A stretch of DNA of 64,000 nucleotides. Origin: Pseudisothecium myosuroides (lineage: Eukaryota > Streptophyta > Bryopsida > Hypnales > Lembophyllaceae). The stretch is taken from the NCBI GenBank assembly GCA_951799445.1, contig OX637296.1:16430001-16494000 (forward strand). The letters are read 5' to 3'. Shown piece by piece: positions 1 to 10,055 of this stretch (its first letter is position 1; each line of letters starts with the position of its first letter). The notes beneath the pieces are model-generated. The model was not told the origin of the DNA. It made no database searches and saw only the letters and a program-made list of their open reading frames with translations. The translations under genes and the position numbers were made by a program.

Positions 1-431
1 CACCAAATGGATGTTACTACCGCATTTTTATATGGTGAATTAAAAAAAGACAATCATCAATCAACCTAAAGGTTTTATTTTACCTGGAAGTGAAGGAAAA
101 GTGTGCCGTCCTTGAAATCATTGGATGGCCTTAAACAAGCACCTCAAGTGTGGTACAAAAAATTATAGAATCATTTATTGTATAATGGCTATACAAAATG
201 TATTTCCAATCCAAATTTTTGTATTAAACGGAATGAATCTTTTATTATTTTCATTGGCTTATACATTGATGAATTAATATTAATTTCAAATGACTTACCG
301 TTTCTCAATGCTCATAAACAACAATTATCTTTCTCTTTTTCTATGACCGACAATCTAGACTTATCCTATATATTGGTAATTCAAGTAAGTATGGACTGCT
401 CTAAAAAAGAATTGTCTTTATCTCAACTAAG
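1..431 (+). pseudogene. Ty1-copia reverse transcriptase fragment, broken
   Basis: Middle part of a copia-type Pol polyprotein, entering from the left edge of the window. Visible landmarks in order are HQMDVTTAFLYGEL at the first bases, DGLKQAP near 124-144 and YIDEL at 262-276, which stands where active elements carry the catalytic YVDDL; the second aspartate is replaced by glutamate. At least two frameshifts (around 45-60 and 110-120) and a stop at 166-168 break the frame, so it cannot make a working polymerase. The reading is cut at 431-433 by a fold-back element and resumes after 1826. The RNase H part lies at 3706-4491. In an intact element this region copies element RNA into DNA in cytoplasmic particles. 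The family call is firm; the lineage within copia is not determined. Confidence 0.85.
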
Positions 432-433
432 TA

Positions 434-1824
434 CAGTGGGGTCCTAATCAAAATGGCGTTTTCAAAATAGTAGTGAAGGAAATTTTGCATCTGCCAACTT
501 TGACAACCTCCCGAGGGCTCAAAAATTGATATTTGACTATGAAATTTTTACTATAGCATCATCTTTAAGTTAATTATATGTGTACCAAATTTCAAGTCCA
601 GATGGTTTACACAAAAAAAGATATTCAAAATCTCCCAACATGTGTAGCCGTGAAATGTTTTTCACTACTGCCAACTTTGACACCCTCCCAAGGACTGAAA
701 TTTTCTTTTTCTATGAAATTCTTGTCATAGGACCATCTATATGTTGATTACATGTGTGAAAAATTTCAAGTCCAAAAGACCCCCACAAAAATAGATATTC
801 AAAATCTCCCAACATGTGTAGTTGTGAGAAAAATTTCACTACTACCAACTTTGACACTATCCCAAGGGTTGAAAAATTGTTTATTTACCATAAAAAATTT
901 ATGATGAAATCACCTCTATGTTAATAACATGTGTGCCAAATTTCAAGTTCAAAAGTTTCACACAAAAAAAAATATGCTAGTTCTTCCAACATGTGTAGTT
1001 ATGAGAAGGATTTTTCTAGCCCTTGGGATAGTGTTATTTTTTGGTTAAAATTTCACACGGATGTAGAAAGTCATTCTCACAACTACACATGTTGGTAGAC
1101 TATTAGAATATATATTTTTTGGTAAATCTTTTGACCTTGAAATTTGGCATACATTTTATCAATATAGAAATGATCTCATGCCAAAAATTTCATGGTAAAA
1201 TGTTTTTTTTTCAGCCCTTGGGATAGTGTCAAAGTTGGTAGTAGTAAAATTTTTCTCATAGCTATACACATTGGTAGAACTAGCATATTTTTTTTGTATG
1301 AATCTCTTTAACTTGAAATTTGGCACACTGTTATTAACATAGAGGTGATTTCATCATAAAAATTTTATGGTAAATAAACAATTTTTCAACCCTTGGGATA
1401 GTGTCAAAGTTGGTAGTAGTGAAATTTTTCTCACAACTACACATGTTGGGAGATTTTGAATATCTATTTTTGTGGGGGTCTTTTGGACTTGAAATTTTTC
1501 ACACATGTAATCAACATATAGATGGTCCTATGACAAGAATTTCATAGAAAAAGAAAATTTCAGTCCTTGGGAGGGTGTCAAAGTTGGCAGTAGTGAAAAA
1601 CATTTCACGGCTACACATGTTGGGAGATTTTGAATATCTTTTTTTGTGTAAACCATCTGGACTTGAAATTTGGTACACATATAATTAACTTAAAGATGAT
1701 GCTATAATAAAAATTTCATAGTCAAATATCAATTTTTGAGCCCTCGGGAGGTTGTCAAAGTTGGCAGATGCAAAATTTCCTTCCCTGCGATTTCGAAAAC
1801 GCCATTTTGATTGGAACCCCACTG
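434..1824. mobile_element. 1391-bp fold-back element with TA target duplication
   Basis: The ends are inverted copies beginning CAGTGGGG and sharing a motif AATCAAAATGGCGTTTTC. TA lies on both sides (432-433 and 1825-1826). The inverted arms are very long, roughly 434-1010 and 1250-1824, so the element is almost a single hairpin. Each arm is built of about three degenerate units of 180-200 bp, each with a motif like CCAACTTTGACAC followed by ATGTGTAG. The loop (about 1011-1250) holds part of another unit. There is no coding sequence. TA duplication and a CAGTG start suggest a Tc1/mariner-type non-autonomous element. It sits inside the copia reverse transcriptase, so it arrived after that element. 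Confidence 0.8.
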
Positions 1825-1826
1825 TA

Positions 1827-1840
1827 CATTAATGATATCC
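1827..1840 (+). pseudogene. Short copia Pol remnant between two insertions
   Basis: These 14 bases continue the copia reading after the TA that follows the fold-back element and stop where the next insertion begins. They encode the segment that normally follows the reverse transcriptase SLSQ motif. Their main value is that they fix the borders of both insertions. Confidence 0.6.
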
Positions 1841-1854
1841 ATACCTTAAGACTA

Positions 1855-1882
1855 TTTGTTTGTTTGTTTGTTTGTTTGTTTT
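1855..1882. repeat. (TTTG)n microsatellite in element A
   Basis: About seven TTTG units lie just inside the left end of element A. The same tetranucleotide run, on the opposite strand, lies just inside the matching end of copy B at 6530-6552, so it is part of the element. Confidence 0.85.
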
Positions 1883-2463
1883 GCCAGATTTCAATGTCAA
1901 GTCTTAGGTCTTGACTATTGAATTAAAATGCAATTTAGCTTCTGCTTTTAGTAAAGTGGAAATTACACATATTAGTGTGGACAAATACTTATGATTAGAA
2001 ATGCCTTTTAGATATGTACCCAAAAGAGGGGATTATTAGATCCCACCCTCCCACCCTTGAAAGCACCAATGACAGATTTTCTGTTAAGCTACTTAGATTA
2101 TGAGATCTATAGGATCTAATGCCTATTGCACCTCTAATACTATTACAGCTCTAAGCTATTATGACGTCTCTAATGACCAAAGCATTTGGCAATTAATAGC
2201 TCAAATATTACAGGCAAAAGAAACCGCCAGAGCTAATATAAGCTACAGTATGCAGTACCTGAAGTTATTAACAGGCTGCATTACAAAAGGACTGCGGTCT
2301 GAAGCTATTTCAGAGCATTAATGTTGATAAATCAGCAACTCGTTTCTTAGCCTAGATTTGCAATTCAAAAGCTTTACATTCATCTGCACAATATACAGCT
2401 AGGCTACCTGTCCAGCTATGAGTTTATATATACTCAGCAGACAATATCAGGTGGACCCTTGTC

Positions 2464-2583
2464 GTTCTGAGTACCTTTGCACTGTAGAGGAACAGTTATT
2501 CAGAGCTTGAGCTGAGTCACGAGGTTCTGAGTACCTTTGCACTGTAGAGGAACAGTTACTCGAAACCTGAGTTGATTTGCGAG
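2464..2583. repeat. Two-copy 60-bp tandem repeat
   Basis: Units 2464-2523 and 2524-2583. The first 35 bases, starting GTTCTGAGTACCTTTGCACT, are nearly identical and the second half has diverged. It lies in the captured-looking middle of element A. No function is visible. Confidence 0.85.
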
Positions 2584-3705
2584 ATACTCTTGCGGGAACA
2601 GACTGTGCGGTGCGGCCAACTGCTTGTTACTTCGGCAGTTAATTTCGAGGTTACACAAGGGTGCTTTGGTGAAAAAATGGCAACTTTGGGATCACAACGT
2701 CCAGCTTACGGCCAGGTTTACTGATGAAGAGTATTGTTGTTGTGGTTTAAAAGTTTTTTGATTCATTTGATTTGTTTCTCCTAGCGAAAGCAATAACAAG
2801 CGTAGTGGGCTGAAAACACCTCGTGTACCTCATTAACATTCCATTTTTTGTCATGTTGTGGGATGGGCACAGGTGAGGTCCACTGCCTCTAGGAGCTTCT
2901 GATCAACGAGCTTCAATTTTCTGAACCTTATTTCTTAAGCTTTGGTCTTATTTAGATTTATTTGCAATGAGATGTAGGCAACTTGAGTAGATAATTTCAA
3001 GTTATGCTCAAGGACTATGGACACCATTATATGTACAGTACGATTTACGATTTACTTTAGTAAGATATGCTACCAAGTTTGCTTACAAAAGTGATCTGTA
3101 TGAGGGTATTATATTTCTTACACTGATAAGGAGGTTTTTGCTGAAGATATGAAGTACCGGTAGTAAACTACGATACAGTGCTTGCCATGATATAGAGCTT
3201 GCTGTCACAAGATTGATTTTAATGACATAGAATCATAATAGGCCTAGATGTATTAGTGATATAGTACAAAAGGATCAAGAATTGATCAGATTAGTGCCCG
3301 ATCTAGGGGTGTTCCAGAAAAAGACGTTTTGTTTGTCACGTCGAGATCTCCCGGACCGTGCGTCCCTCGGGGGCGTGCTTGGTACCGTTGGAAAGCCCTC
3401 GGTGAGGAGGGGTGCACGGGCTCGGTTTCATGGCGTTTGGACCTACGGTGCAAAAGTTATGGATTTTTGAATTATTTTTGGATCTTAAAAATTAGTGAAT
3501 CATGTATCTTTTGAACCATGTGTCAATTTGTCACGTTTTTGGTACTGTTAAAAAGCCCTAGGCGAGGAGGGGTGCATGAGCTTTGTTTCATGGCATTTGG
3601 GCCTATAGAGGGAAAGTTATGGATTTTTGAGTTATTTTGGGTTCTTAAAATGACTTTTACTTTTGTTTTGGGTGTGGCAACGGCACAGGGCTACACTAGT
3701 ACTAC

Positions 3706-4491
3706 TTAAATTTTAATATGGCCTCTTGTAAGCCGGTACATATTCCTATTGAAGCTGGCGTAAAATATTCTAATGAAGTGATGTGTAAAATACCAAATGA
3801 AATACAAATTATGAATAATGTTCCTTATTCTAGTGCAATCAGGAGTCTTCAATATCTTGTTACAAGTATGAGACCTAATCTTGCCTATTGTGTAAATAAT
3901 TTGGCTCAATTTATGGGAAACCCAGGTCTTCAATATTGGTCCGGCGTTAAGAGAATAATGAGGTATCTCAAAGCCTCTATTCATTTTTGTCTTACCTATA
4001 GAGCTCTCAATTTATAATCTCATTCTTTTCATGCTTGAATTGATTTGGATTGGGCTAGTGATTATGATACATGTCGTTCAATGTCCGTTTTTTTATGTTC
4101 AACTGGCCCAATGCCCTATCTCATAGAATTCCAAAAACAAAAAACTATTGTACTTTCATCTACAGAAGCAGAATACATAGCGTCCACCCATATTTCCAAA
4201 GAAGTCCTATGGCTTTGACATTTTTTTAGTGAGATTAGGTTTCTTCAACTTCATCCTACACTTATATATTGTGATAATCAATCATGCCTTGTTTTAACAA
4301 AGAGTCCATGTTTTCATGACCATTCAAAGCATATTGAATTAAGATATCATTTCTTACAACAAAAAGTTGAAGACAAAGAAATTATTTTTAAGTCTACACC
4401 TACAACAACTATATAGGCTGACCTCTTTATAAAAGCTTTACTTCGGATAAAACATGATGCTTGTGTTCTAGCTCTTGGCTTGAACACTTAA
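3706..4491 (+). pseudogene. Ty1-copia RT C-terminus and RNase H, broken
   Basis: Continuation of the copia element after the second insertion. Readable blocks include MASCKPV near the start, YLVTSMRPNLAY near 3850-3890, SSTEAEY near 4156-4179, YCDNQS near 4267-4284, HSKHIELRYHFL near 4325-4360 and ADLFIKAL near 4418-4440. SSTEAEY and the CDN block are the copia RNase H signature; this domain degrades element RNA during reverse transcription. In-frame stops at 4015-4017 and further downstream, with several small frameshifts, show it is dead. The reading ends with a stop near 4489-4491, about 100 bp before the LTR, which is the normal spacing for a copia 3' end. Confidence 0.85.
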
Positions 4492-4597
4492 TATTTATTT
4501 TTGCCTTATCACAAAAACTTGCTTAGGACGGGATACCTTTCTAGTTAGTTTGTTCAAAGTTATTTATTTTATTGATAAAATACAGATAAAAGGAAAA

Positions 4598-4834
4598 TGT
4601 TAGATTATAGATGAAATAGTTTATCATCTTACATTTATCATTTGATAGAATTGAATAGTCATTGTTTATAGATACATCTTTTTAGATTTCTATTATTGTG
4701 CTACTCTACACACAAGTATCTAAGTGTGTGATATTGTGATGTGTGTAAAGTATTGTAATTAATTTATTATCAATAATATATATATTTATATATATCATAT
4801 TTTTATTTTAGAATATTAACTCCTTCATACAACA
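4598..4834 (+). mobile_element. Probable copia 3' LTR
   Basis: A purine stretch AAAAGGAAAA (4588-4597) stands where a polypurine tract is expected and is followed at once by TGTTAGATTATAG, a typical copia LTR start. The likely end is the CA in TACAACA near 4834, giving about 237 bp, a usual copia LTR size. The partner 5' LTR lies outside the window, so the length and target duplication cannot be confirmed. Confidence 0.6.
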
Positions 4835-5570
4835 ACATTCATCTAAAATTCCTTATAAGATCAAAAACACTCTATTGAAAGTGATTATATGAATGTAAAG
4901 ATAAATATATACCAAGGCAAATTCAAGGATTGGAAGAATTGTCAATCAAGTTTATACTATTCTTTTGATGGATTTTAAAATTTCTCTTGAATAGCAACAA
5001 GAAAATCCATCACTTAGCCATATTTAGATTGAAATGATATGCCATCTCCATATTTGCACTTTACTCATTCAACTTTGATGATTTCATATATGCTTTAAGA
5101 ATTATCATCAATCATTTGGCCACAAAAATTTGTTGTCCTGGACAAAAAAATGAATTTTGAAAAAAAAAAAAAAAAACTTAAAATTTCACCTTTTCAAAAA
5201 AATTCCTATGTATAAAAAATCACATTCTTTGTAACACATAGCTACAACAAAGCCTTTCATGCAACAACACCAAAAAAGGTTTCATCAAGTTGCAAAGTTT
5301 CATTGAGAAAATGTTTCCCTTAGATGTAGGAAGAACAAATGAATGAAAACTGTGTAGATGAAAACATGACGGATGAAATCGTGACCCAGTTTGCCAACTG
5401 GAAGAATCCCACATTTCCTTCGCACTGCGTGCTTCTTCAATCTGCACCGATTGATTCAACGTTGTGATCTATTCTGGCATCGATTTGCATACAATCACAT
5501 GTCCATTCATTAATTTTCGTAACGAAATTGAACGAAATGTGTGTTCATGATTTGATCTACTGTTGTGATT
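4835..5570. other. AT-rich stretch, no supported gene
   Basis: At about 4890-4980 a short open stretch reads MNVKINIYQGKFKDWKN, faintly like the start of a copia Gag, which would imply a second, tandem copia fragment. The match is too short to claim. A run of A at 5158-5176 and short open frames of no recognisable family fill the rest. Confidence 0.4.
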
Positions 5571-5727
5571 GATATTTGTCACTCGAGGAAATTGAAATTG
5601 GACGCTTGATGTAAAAATTGTAGAAATAAAACTGCTTTTAGCGTGTTGCGGAGTTTTGGAAGGTTTGAAGCTTTCGCGGTTTCTGATTCTTGAGAGCATT
5701 TGTTATCTGGCAGAATTAGGGTTCGAG
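5571..5727. repeat. 157-bp direct repeat, left copy
   Basis: Starts GATATTTGTCACTC and ends AGGGTTCGAG. It is repeated almost identically at 6571-6727, exactly 1000 bp downstream, with only a few substitutions. The two copies flank element B precisely. Confidence 0.9.
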
Positions 5728-6570
5728 TGTGGCCCTGTGTCGTTGCCACAACCAAAACAAAAGTAAAAGTCATTTTAAAACCCCAAAATAACTCAAAAAC
5801 CTGTAACTTTCCCACCATAGGGTCAAATGCCACAAAACTAAGCCCGTGCACCCCTCCTCGCCAAGGGCTTTCAAATGATACCAAAAACGTGGCAAATTGA
5901 CACCCGGTTCAAAAGATACATAATTTAGCATAATTTAGTAATTTTAAAATCCCAAAATAACTCAAAATTCCATAACTTTTCCAACGTAGGTCGGAACACC
6001 ACAAAACCGGGCCCGTGCACGCCTCCGCTCGTCCGCGCATCCGTCCGCCCCGTCCGCCCACCTGTCCGCTCGTCCGCTAAACGAGGCCGTCCGCCTTTGT
6101 AGTTTTTGTCTATATCTCCGGACGCTCCAAAATGGGCGGTCGTGGACGTTGGACGTCCGGACGGACGTCCATGCAACCCTGGTTGCCACAACCAAAATAA
6201 AAGTAAAAGTCATTTAAAAAAACAAAAATAACTCAAAATCCCATAACTTTCACATTGTAGGTCCAAATATCACAAAACAAAGCCCATGCAGCCCTCCTTG
6301 TTGAGGGCTTTCCAATGGTACCAAGAATGTGACAGATTGACACTCCGTTCAAAAGATACATAATTTAGTAATTTTTAAGATTAAAAAATAACTCGAAATT
6401 CAATTACTTTCCCACCGCGAGTCAAAATGCTATGAAACGAAGCCCGTGCACCCCTCCTCGCCGATGGCTTTCCGACGGTACCAAGCACACACCCGGGGAC
6501 ACACGGTCCGGGAGATCCCAACGTGACAAACAAAACAAACAAACAAACAAACCACCTGTCTTAAGGTATG
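5728..6570 (+). mobile_element. Unclassified insertion element, copy B
   Basis: Begins TGTGGCCCTGTGTCGTTGCC and ends CTGTCTTAAGGTATG, matching copy A (1841-3697) in reverse. The body has four degenerate units of about 150 bp; each has an AACTTTCCCACC-like motif, then AGCCCGTGCACCCCTCC, then TTCAAAAGATACATAATTTAG. The element start recurs at about 6180 (GGTTGCCACAACCAAAA), so B looks like two elements head to tail with the GC-rich block at 6015-6178 between them. There is no coding sequence and there are no terminal inverted repeats. Confidence 0.65.
6015..6178. repeat. GC-rich CGTCCG-rich block
   Basis: A sharp island of GC-rich sequence in AT-rich DNA. It carries many GTCCG, GTCCGCC and CGGACG words, for example CGTCCGCCCCGTCCGCCC. 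The right part contains GGACGTCCGGACGGACGTCC, which is close to self-complementary. It interrupts the second repeat unit of element B. Confidence 0.75.
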
Positions 6571-6727
6571 GATATTTGTCACTCAAGGAAATTGAAATTG
6601 GACGCTTGATGTAAAAATTGTAGAAATAAAACTGCTTTTAGCGTGTTGCGGAGTTTTGGAAGGTTTGAAGCTTTCGCGGTTTCTGATTCTTGAGAGCATT
6701 TGTTTTCTGGTAGAATTAGGGTTCGAG
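6571..6727. repeat. 157-bp direct repeat, right copy
   Basis: Second copy of the repeat at 5571-5727. Unlike the left copy it continues straight into the minisatellite at 6645-7036, whose first unit it contains. The right copy is therefore probably the original locus and the left copy the duplication. Confidence 0.9.
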
Positions 6728-7036
6728 GTATCCCCTGTTTTGGTTCAGAGCTTTCGAGGATTCTGATTGTTGAGTGCATTTGCTTCAAATAGGATTAGGG
6801 TTAGGGTTATTGCTTGTTTTAGTTGGGAGCTTAGGGGATTTCTGATTTTTGAGTGCTTTTGAATATGGGTTGGGATATCCCCTGTTTAGATTTGGAGCTT
6901 TCGGGGTTTCTGAATTCTGATTGCATTTTTTGCAAACAGAATTAGGTTTCAGGGTATCCCCTCTTTCGGGTTTGGAGTTTTTGGGGGTTATGATTGTTGA
7001 GTGCATTAGTTGCGGACAGAATTAGGGTTAGGGATG
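6645..7036. repeat. Minisatellite of about 79-bp units with telomere-like motifs
   Basis: About five degenerate units. Each has GGAGCTTTCGGGGTTTCTGA, then TTGAGTGCATT, then GAATTAGGGTTAGGG, and a GTATCCCCTGTTT start. TTAGGGTTAGGG recurs at unit ends, one base short of the plant telomere repeat TTTAGGG. It is more likely a local minisatellite than a telomere relic, since the motif is only a small part of each unit. Confidence 0.75.
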
Positions 7037-9120
7037 CTCTCTATTTTCAATTGTGTGGTAGAGTTGGGACGTCTTTAGTGTAGGGCAATGTCTTATGTTC
7101 TGCTCTATTAATTTTATATGTTGCTTCTTTGCAATATGGTTCTGTATACGAAAATTCTTTACGTAAATTCCTTCTTTAATTCAGAGGTTGTAATTCGGAA
7201 GACCTCAAGGGATAGGTTGTCTTCTTTTTGATGTCTGCTGAACAATGTTCGGGGTGCAATCCAATTTATTCATGTAGTTTGAGAATCAAGTGCCAATCAT
7301 TGGAAGGATTTGAGATGCAAGGTGATTTTCTTCCGAGGAACTGGTCTCACTGGTGTAAACATGGTCGAAGACATCAAGCGCCAGGTATGAGGATGTTGTT
7401 GATGTTTGACTATTGACGAGTGCTTTGTTGAACTCGGTATCAATATGAAACACCTTATATGGAGTTGATTGACGTGCTTTAATTCAATTTGCAATTTATG
7501 TTTTTGACATGTGTTGAAGAAATAACTTGTGTCTTAACCACTATTCTCATGCATGTATTCATTCTAGATTTTGAAGAGTATCTTTAGGACTTAAAATTGT
7601 ATCGATGTGCATGTTCCCTTGTCTTATTTTCTTGTGGTACTTTTGCTTATCTTGCATTCATCAATTCTGTTAGCTTCCCATCGCAACACTTTGCATCGTG
7701 TGGACTAATTTCTTGATTTGGTTTGTGATTGCAGACTAGTATGCTCAAGACAACATTGCAAGAATTCACAAACCAGAGATGAAGATTTACTTGAGTCGCA
7801 TTTGCCTGCAAAGGTAAGCGTAGCTTTCAAATTGTTCATTTAACAACTCTCTTGTAGCACCACTTGCTTCATGTTGTACTACCTGACTTCATCTCAGAGC
7901 TTGAGATTTGAATGATGTGGGAGCTGACGATGACCACCTTTCTCTAGACTACTTATTGGAACAGATTCTCGTTTGTATGGGCAGTAGAATCATAGTTCCT
8001 ATTGCTGGTGCTTCCAATCAGATTTTGTTTACAAGTATTTATGCTTTTTTTGCGTACACAGTTGTACACCGAAGAGGTGATCAGAATCTTTCATTTTATT
8101 CAGCTTCAGGTCGAGTCACAACACATGGATACTGTAGTGTCTTCAACTTGCCTTGAATATAAGTTAATGGACACTACAGGTATTTCAACACCTGTAAACA
8201 CATGTAAGAGTGTGATTTTTAGTAAATATATATTGAGTTGTGGAGAGATCTTTGGGTACAAAAGCCAAATTTGTTGACATCAAATTTTATCACTCTGTGT
8301 GAGTTTCTTATGCAATTTTAAAGTGGGAGGTTGTAGACTCCCATTTCTATTCAAATATCGATGGCCATAGACAGGTAACAGAGTATGGTTGCTCCAATTG
8401 CTAGTGTATCCAACCATGTGTTAAATCCCTTTGCACGAGCTCATGTGGAACAATATTTATAAAATGTCTTGGGTCTCTTGTGTGTCAACTCAACCCCCAA
8501 ACTGATTGCAAATAGTGTTACCTATGAGTACATGTAAAGTATTTCACTGCAACTCTATTGAACTCACGACACTAAATCTAGTATTGATCAGTTCAGTTTG
8601 TATGTAGCAAATTTTGTTTGAGCATAGTTGAGCATGTGCTCGGTGCTAAGTGCTGTTGTGTCACAGTTGGCTGAACACCAATGCTGTATTTCAGGAACTC
8701 AAGATGTGAGAATCTATACCGAAGAAAACAGATGCTAGAGACAATTAGAGCATCGAAGATACCTGAACTTTTCTTTAAATTAGCAATTGGGCCCAAGAAT
8801 CCTTGATATTCTTGAAAGGAACTGATCTCCCGAATATTATCTAAAGGTCTTTTTCAACCAAGGTGGTCGAGCTCCGGACGAAGTGCCGATTCACAACAGA
8901 GGACAAAAGGTGTGTAGCAATGAATATGCTCCTCATCCATCAAGCAAAGGTTTTATTCTTGTTACCTGTAAAGTTCCAAATTGTCTCAATGGTCTTTGGT
9001 TATATTCTTCTTCGATATCAATGTGTACATCTTTGCTGCTTGAGCAAAATCCAATGTTGGCTTGAAGCCAAAGCAATATTTTGTCAACAACCCAGCATAG
9101 GAATGGTTTTAGTACAGTGC
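7037..9120. other. Gene-like, slightly GC-richer DNA without a supported gene
   Basis: No repeat is obvious here. One segment (about 7300-7384) reads WKDLRCKVIFFRGTGLTGVN and onwards to a CAG followed by GTATGAG, a good splice donor. A TTGCAG acceptor precedes 7736, and a donor-like AAAGGTAAGCG follows near 7808-7818. I do not recognise the protein, and joining these two segments gives a stop after about 16 codons. It may be a decayed gene, a non-coding transcript or chance. Confidence 0.25.
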
Positions 9121-9301
9121 TTCCTCCCTCCCAAAATGATCTTCAGGTTGCTCAAAAATGCTCATTTTTGTTCTACAGTAGCAGATTCAGTGAATGGATA
9201 ACAAATTCTTTGAAATACTTAGTAACATGTTGCAATAACGGTATTTTCAGCCTTAATCCTGAACATTTCCAACCGGAAGATCATTTTGGGACGGGAGGGA
9301 C
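9121..9301. mobile_element. Stowaway-like MITE, degenerate ends
   Basis: CCTCCCTCCCAAAATGATCT at 9124 is matched inverted by GATCATTTTGGGACGGGAGG near 9279-9298, and the match continues a little inward (AGGTTG / CAACCG). The ends resemble the Stowaway consensus CTCCCTCCGTCCC. The TA target duplication is not preserved. Confidence 0.6.
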
Positions 9302-9785
9302 TCTCGAGAAAAAACATCCATGTCTTACAGGTGGTTATATTGCAAGTGATACTGCACCAGTTCACATTGCATGTTGATTTCTTTGAAAGGGGGTTCGATT
9401 TTTTCACTCTGAATCCATTGCTAGTTTGGTCAGTTTTATTTATCATAGATCCCTAGCTGTGGCTTTCGCTTTGACACAATCATACAATTGGGGCTGGCCC
9501 AGGGTTGGGCTCATCTTCTTATTAATACCATTCTTTTAGTTAAAGAGCTGTCGAAACTTTTGAATTGGAACGCGCTCGGATCCCTGAAGGTGACTTGTTT
9601 GTGAAAAGAAGAGATTCGAATCAGAACAAGATTAGAACAGGCTCACCTTTTGAGGGTATGTGTCGGAAGGGCTGTTGAATGTTTTTCTTTTTGTTGGGAT
9701 TTGGGAATTCTCCTTACTGAGAAACACCTAGAGAATTTTACGCTGCTCCAAACTGCAGGAATTCAGAGGATGATAGCAACTAAAG
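9302..9785. other. No gene or repeat recognised
   Basis: Mixed-composition DNA with short open frames of no known family. Confidence 0.4.
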
Positions 9786-10055
9786 GTACAACACCTAAAA
9801 TTGCACAAATAAACAATTCAGCATGGTTCCCATTATCATATTGAAAAACGTTTTGTGGGGTCTTGTTGGTAGAGTCAAAAGGGGATTCTAGATTCTTTTA
9901 GAATGCATTTTTTGGACACCATATAAATAAACTACAATTTTTCAAAGTGCTTAAAAAAATAGGTGATTCTGTCACCGACCACAAACTCATGAATAGTGCA
10001 AGTTCATTTTAGGCAAGAATCTGTAGTGGTTGGTTTTAGAAAGTGGTTGAAATTA

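Larger units (their letters stand above)
1841..3697 (-). mobile_element. Unclassified insertion element, copy A
   Basis: The left end reads ATACCTTAAGACTATTTG and the right end GGCAACGGCACAGGGCTACA. Reverse-complemented, these match the two ends of the element at 5728-6570, so both belong to one family, in opposite orientation. The right 400 bp (about 3300-3697) holds two units of the family's roughly 150-bp repeat, each with GGTGCACGGGCT or GGTGCATGAGCT followed by a GTTATGGATTTTTGA motif. The extra 1.4 kb in the middle is GC-richer and looks like captured low-copy DNA, but I recognise no protein in it. The ends are not inverted repeats of each other. A few bases after the right end (about 3698-3706) are unexplained. 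Class unknown; a Helitron-like element is possible but the TC and CTRR ends are missing. Confidence 0.55.

Noticed and set aside
434..1824. Regularly spaced repeats that might suggest a CRISPR-like array
   Set aside because: The units are degenerate, close to 200 bp and in inverted arms; this is a fold-back element in a plant genome.
3282..3709. Open frames at 3282-3709 and at 5579-6213 with similar peptides
   Set aside because: Both come from the repeat units of elements A and B; the similarity is at DNA level and in several frames at once.
4890..4980. Copia Gag start after the LTR
   Set aside because: Only about 17 residues look suggestive and no primer binding site follows the LTR, so it is mentioned in the gap entry but not called.
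6740..7030. Interstitial telomere
   Set aside because: TTAGGG motifs make up a small part of a longer unit; a true telomere tract would be mostly the short repeat.
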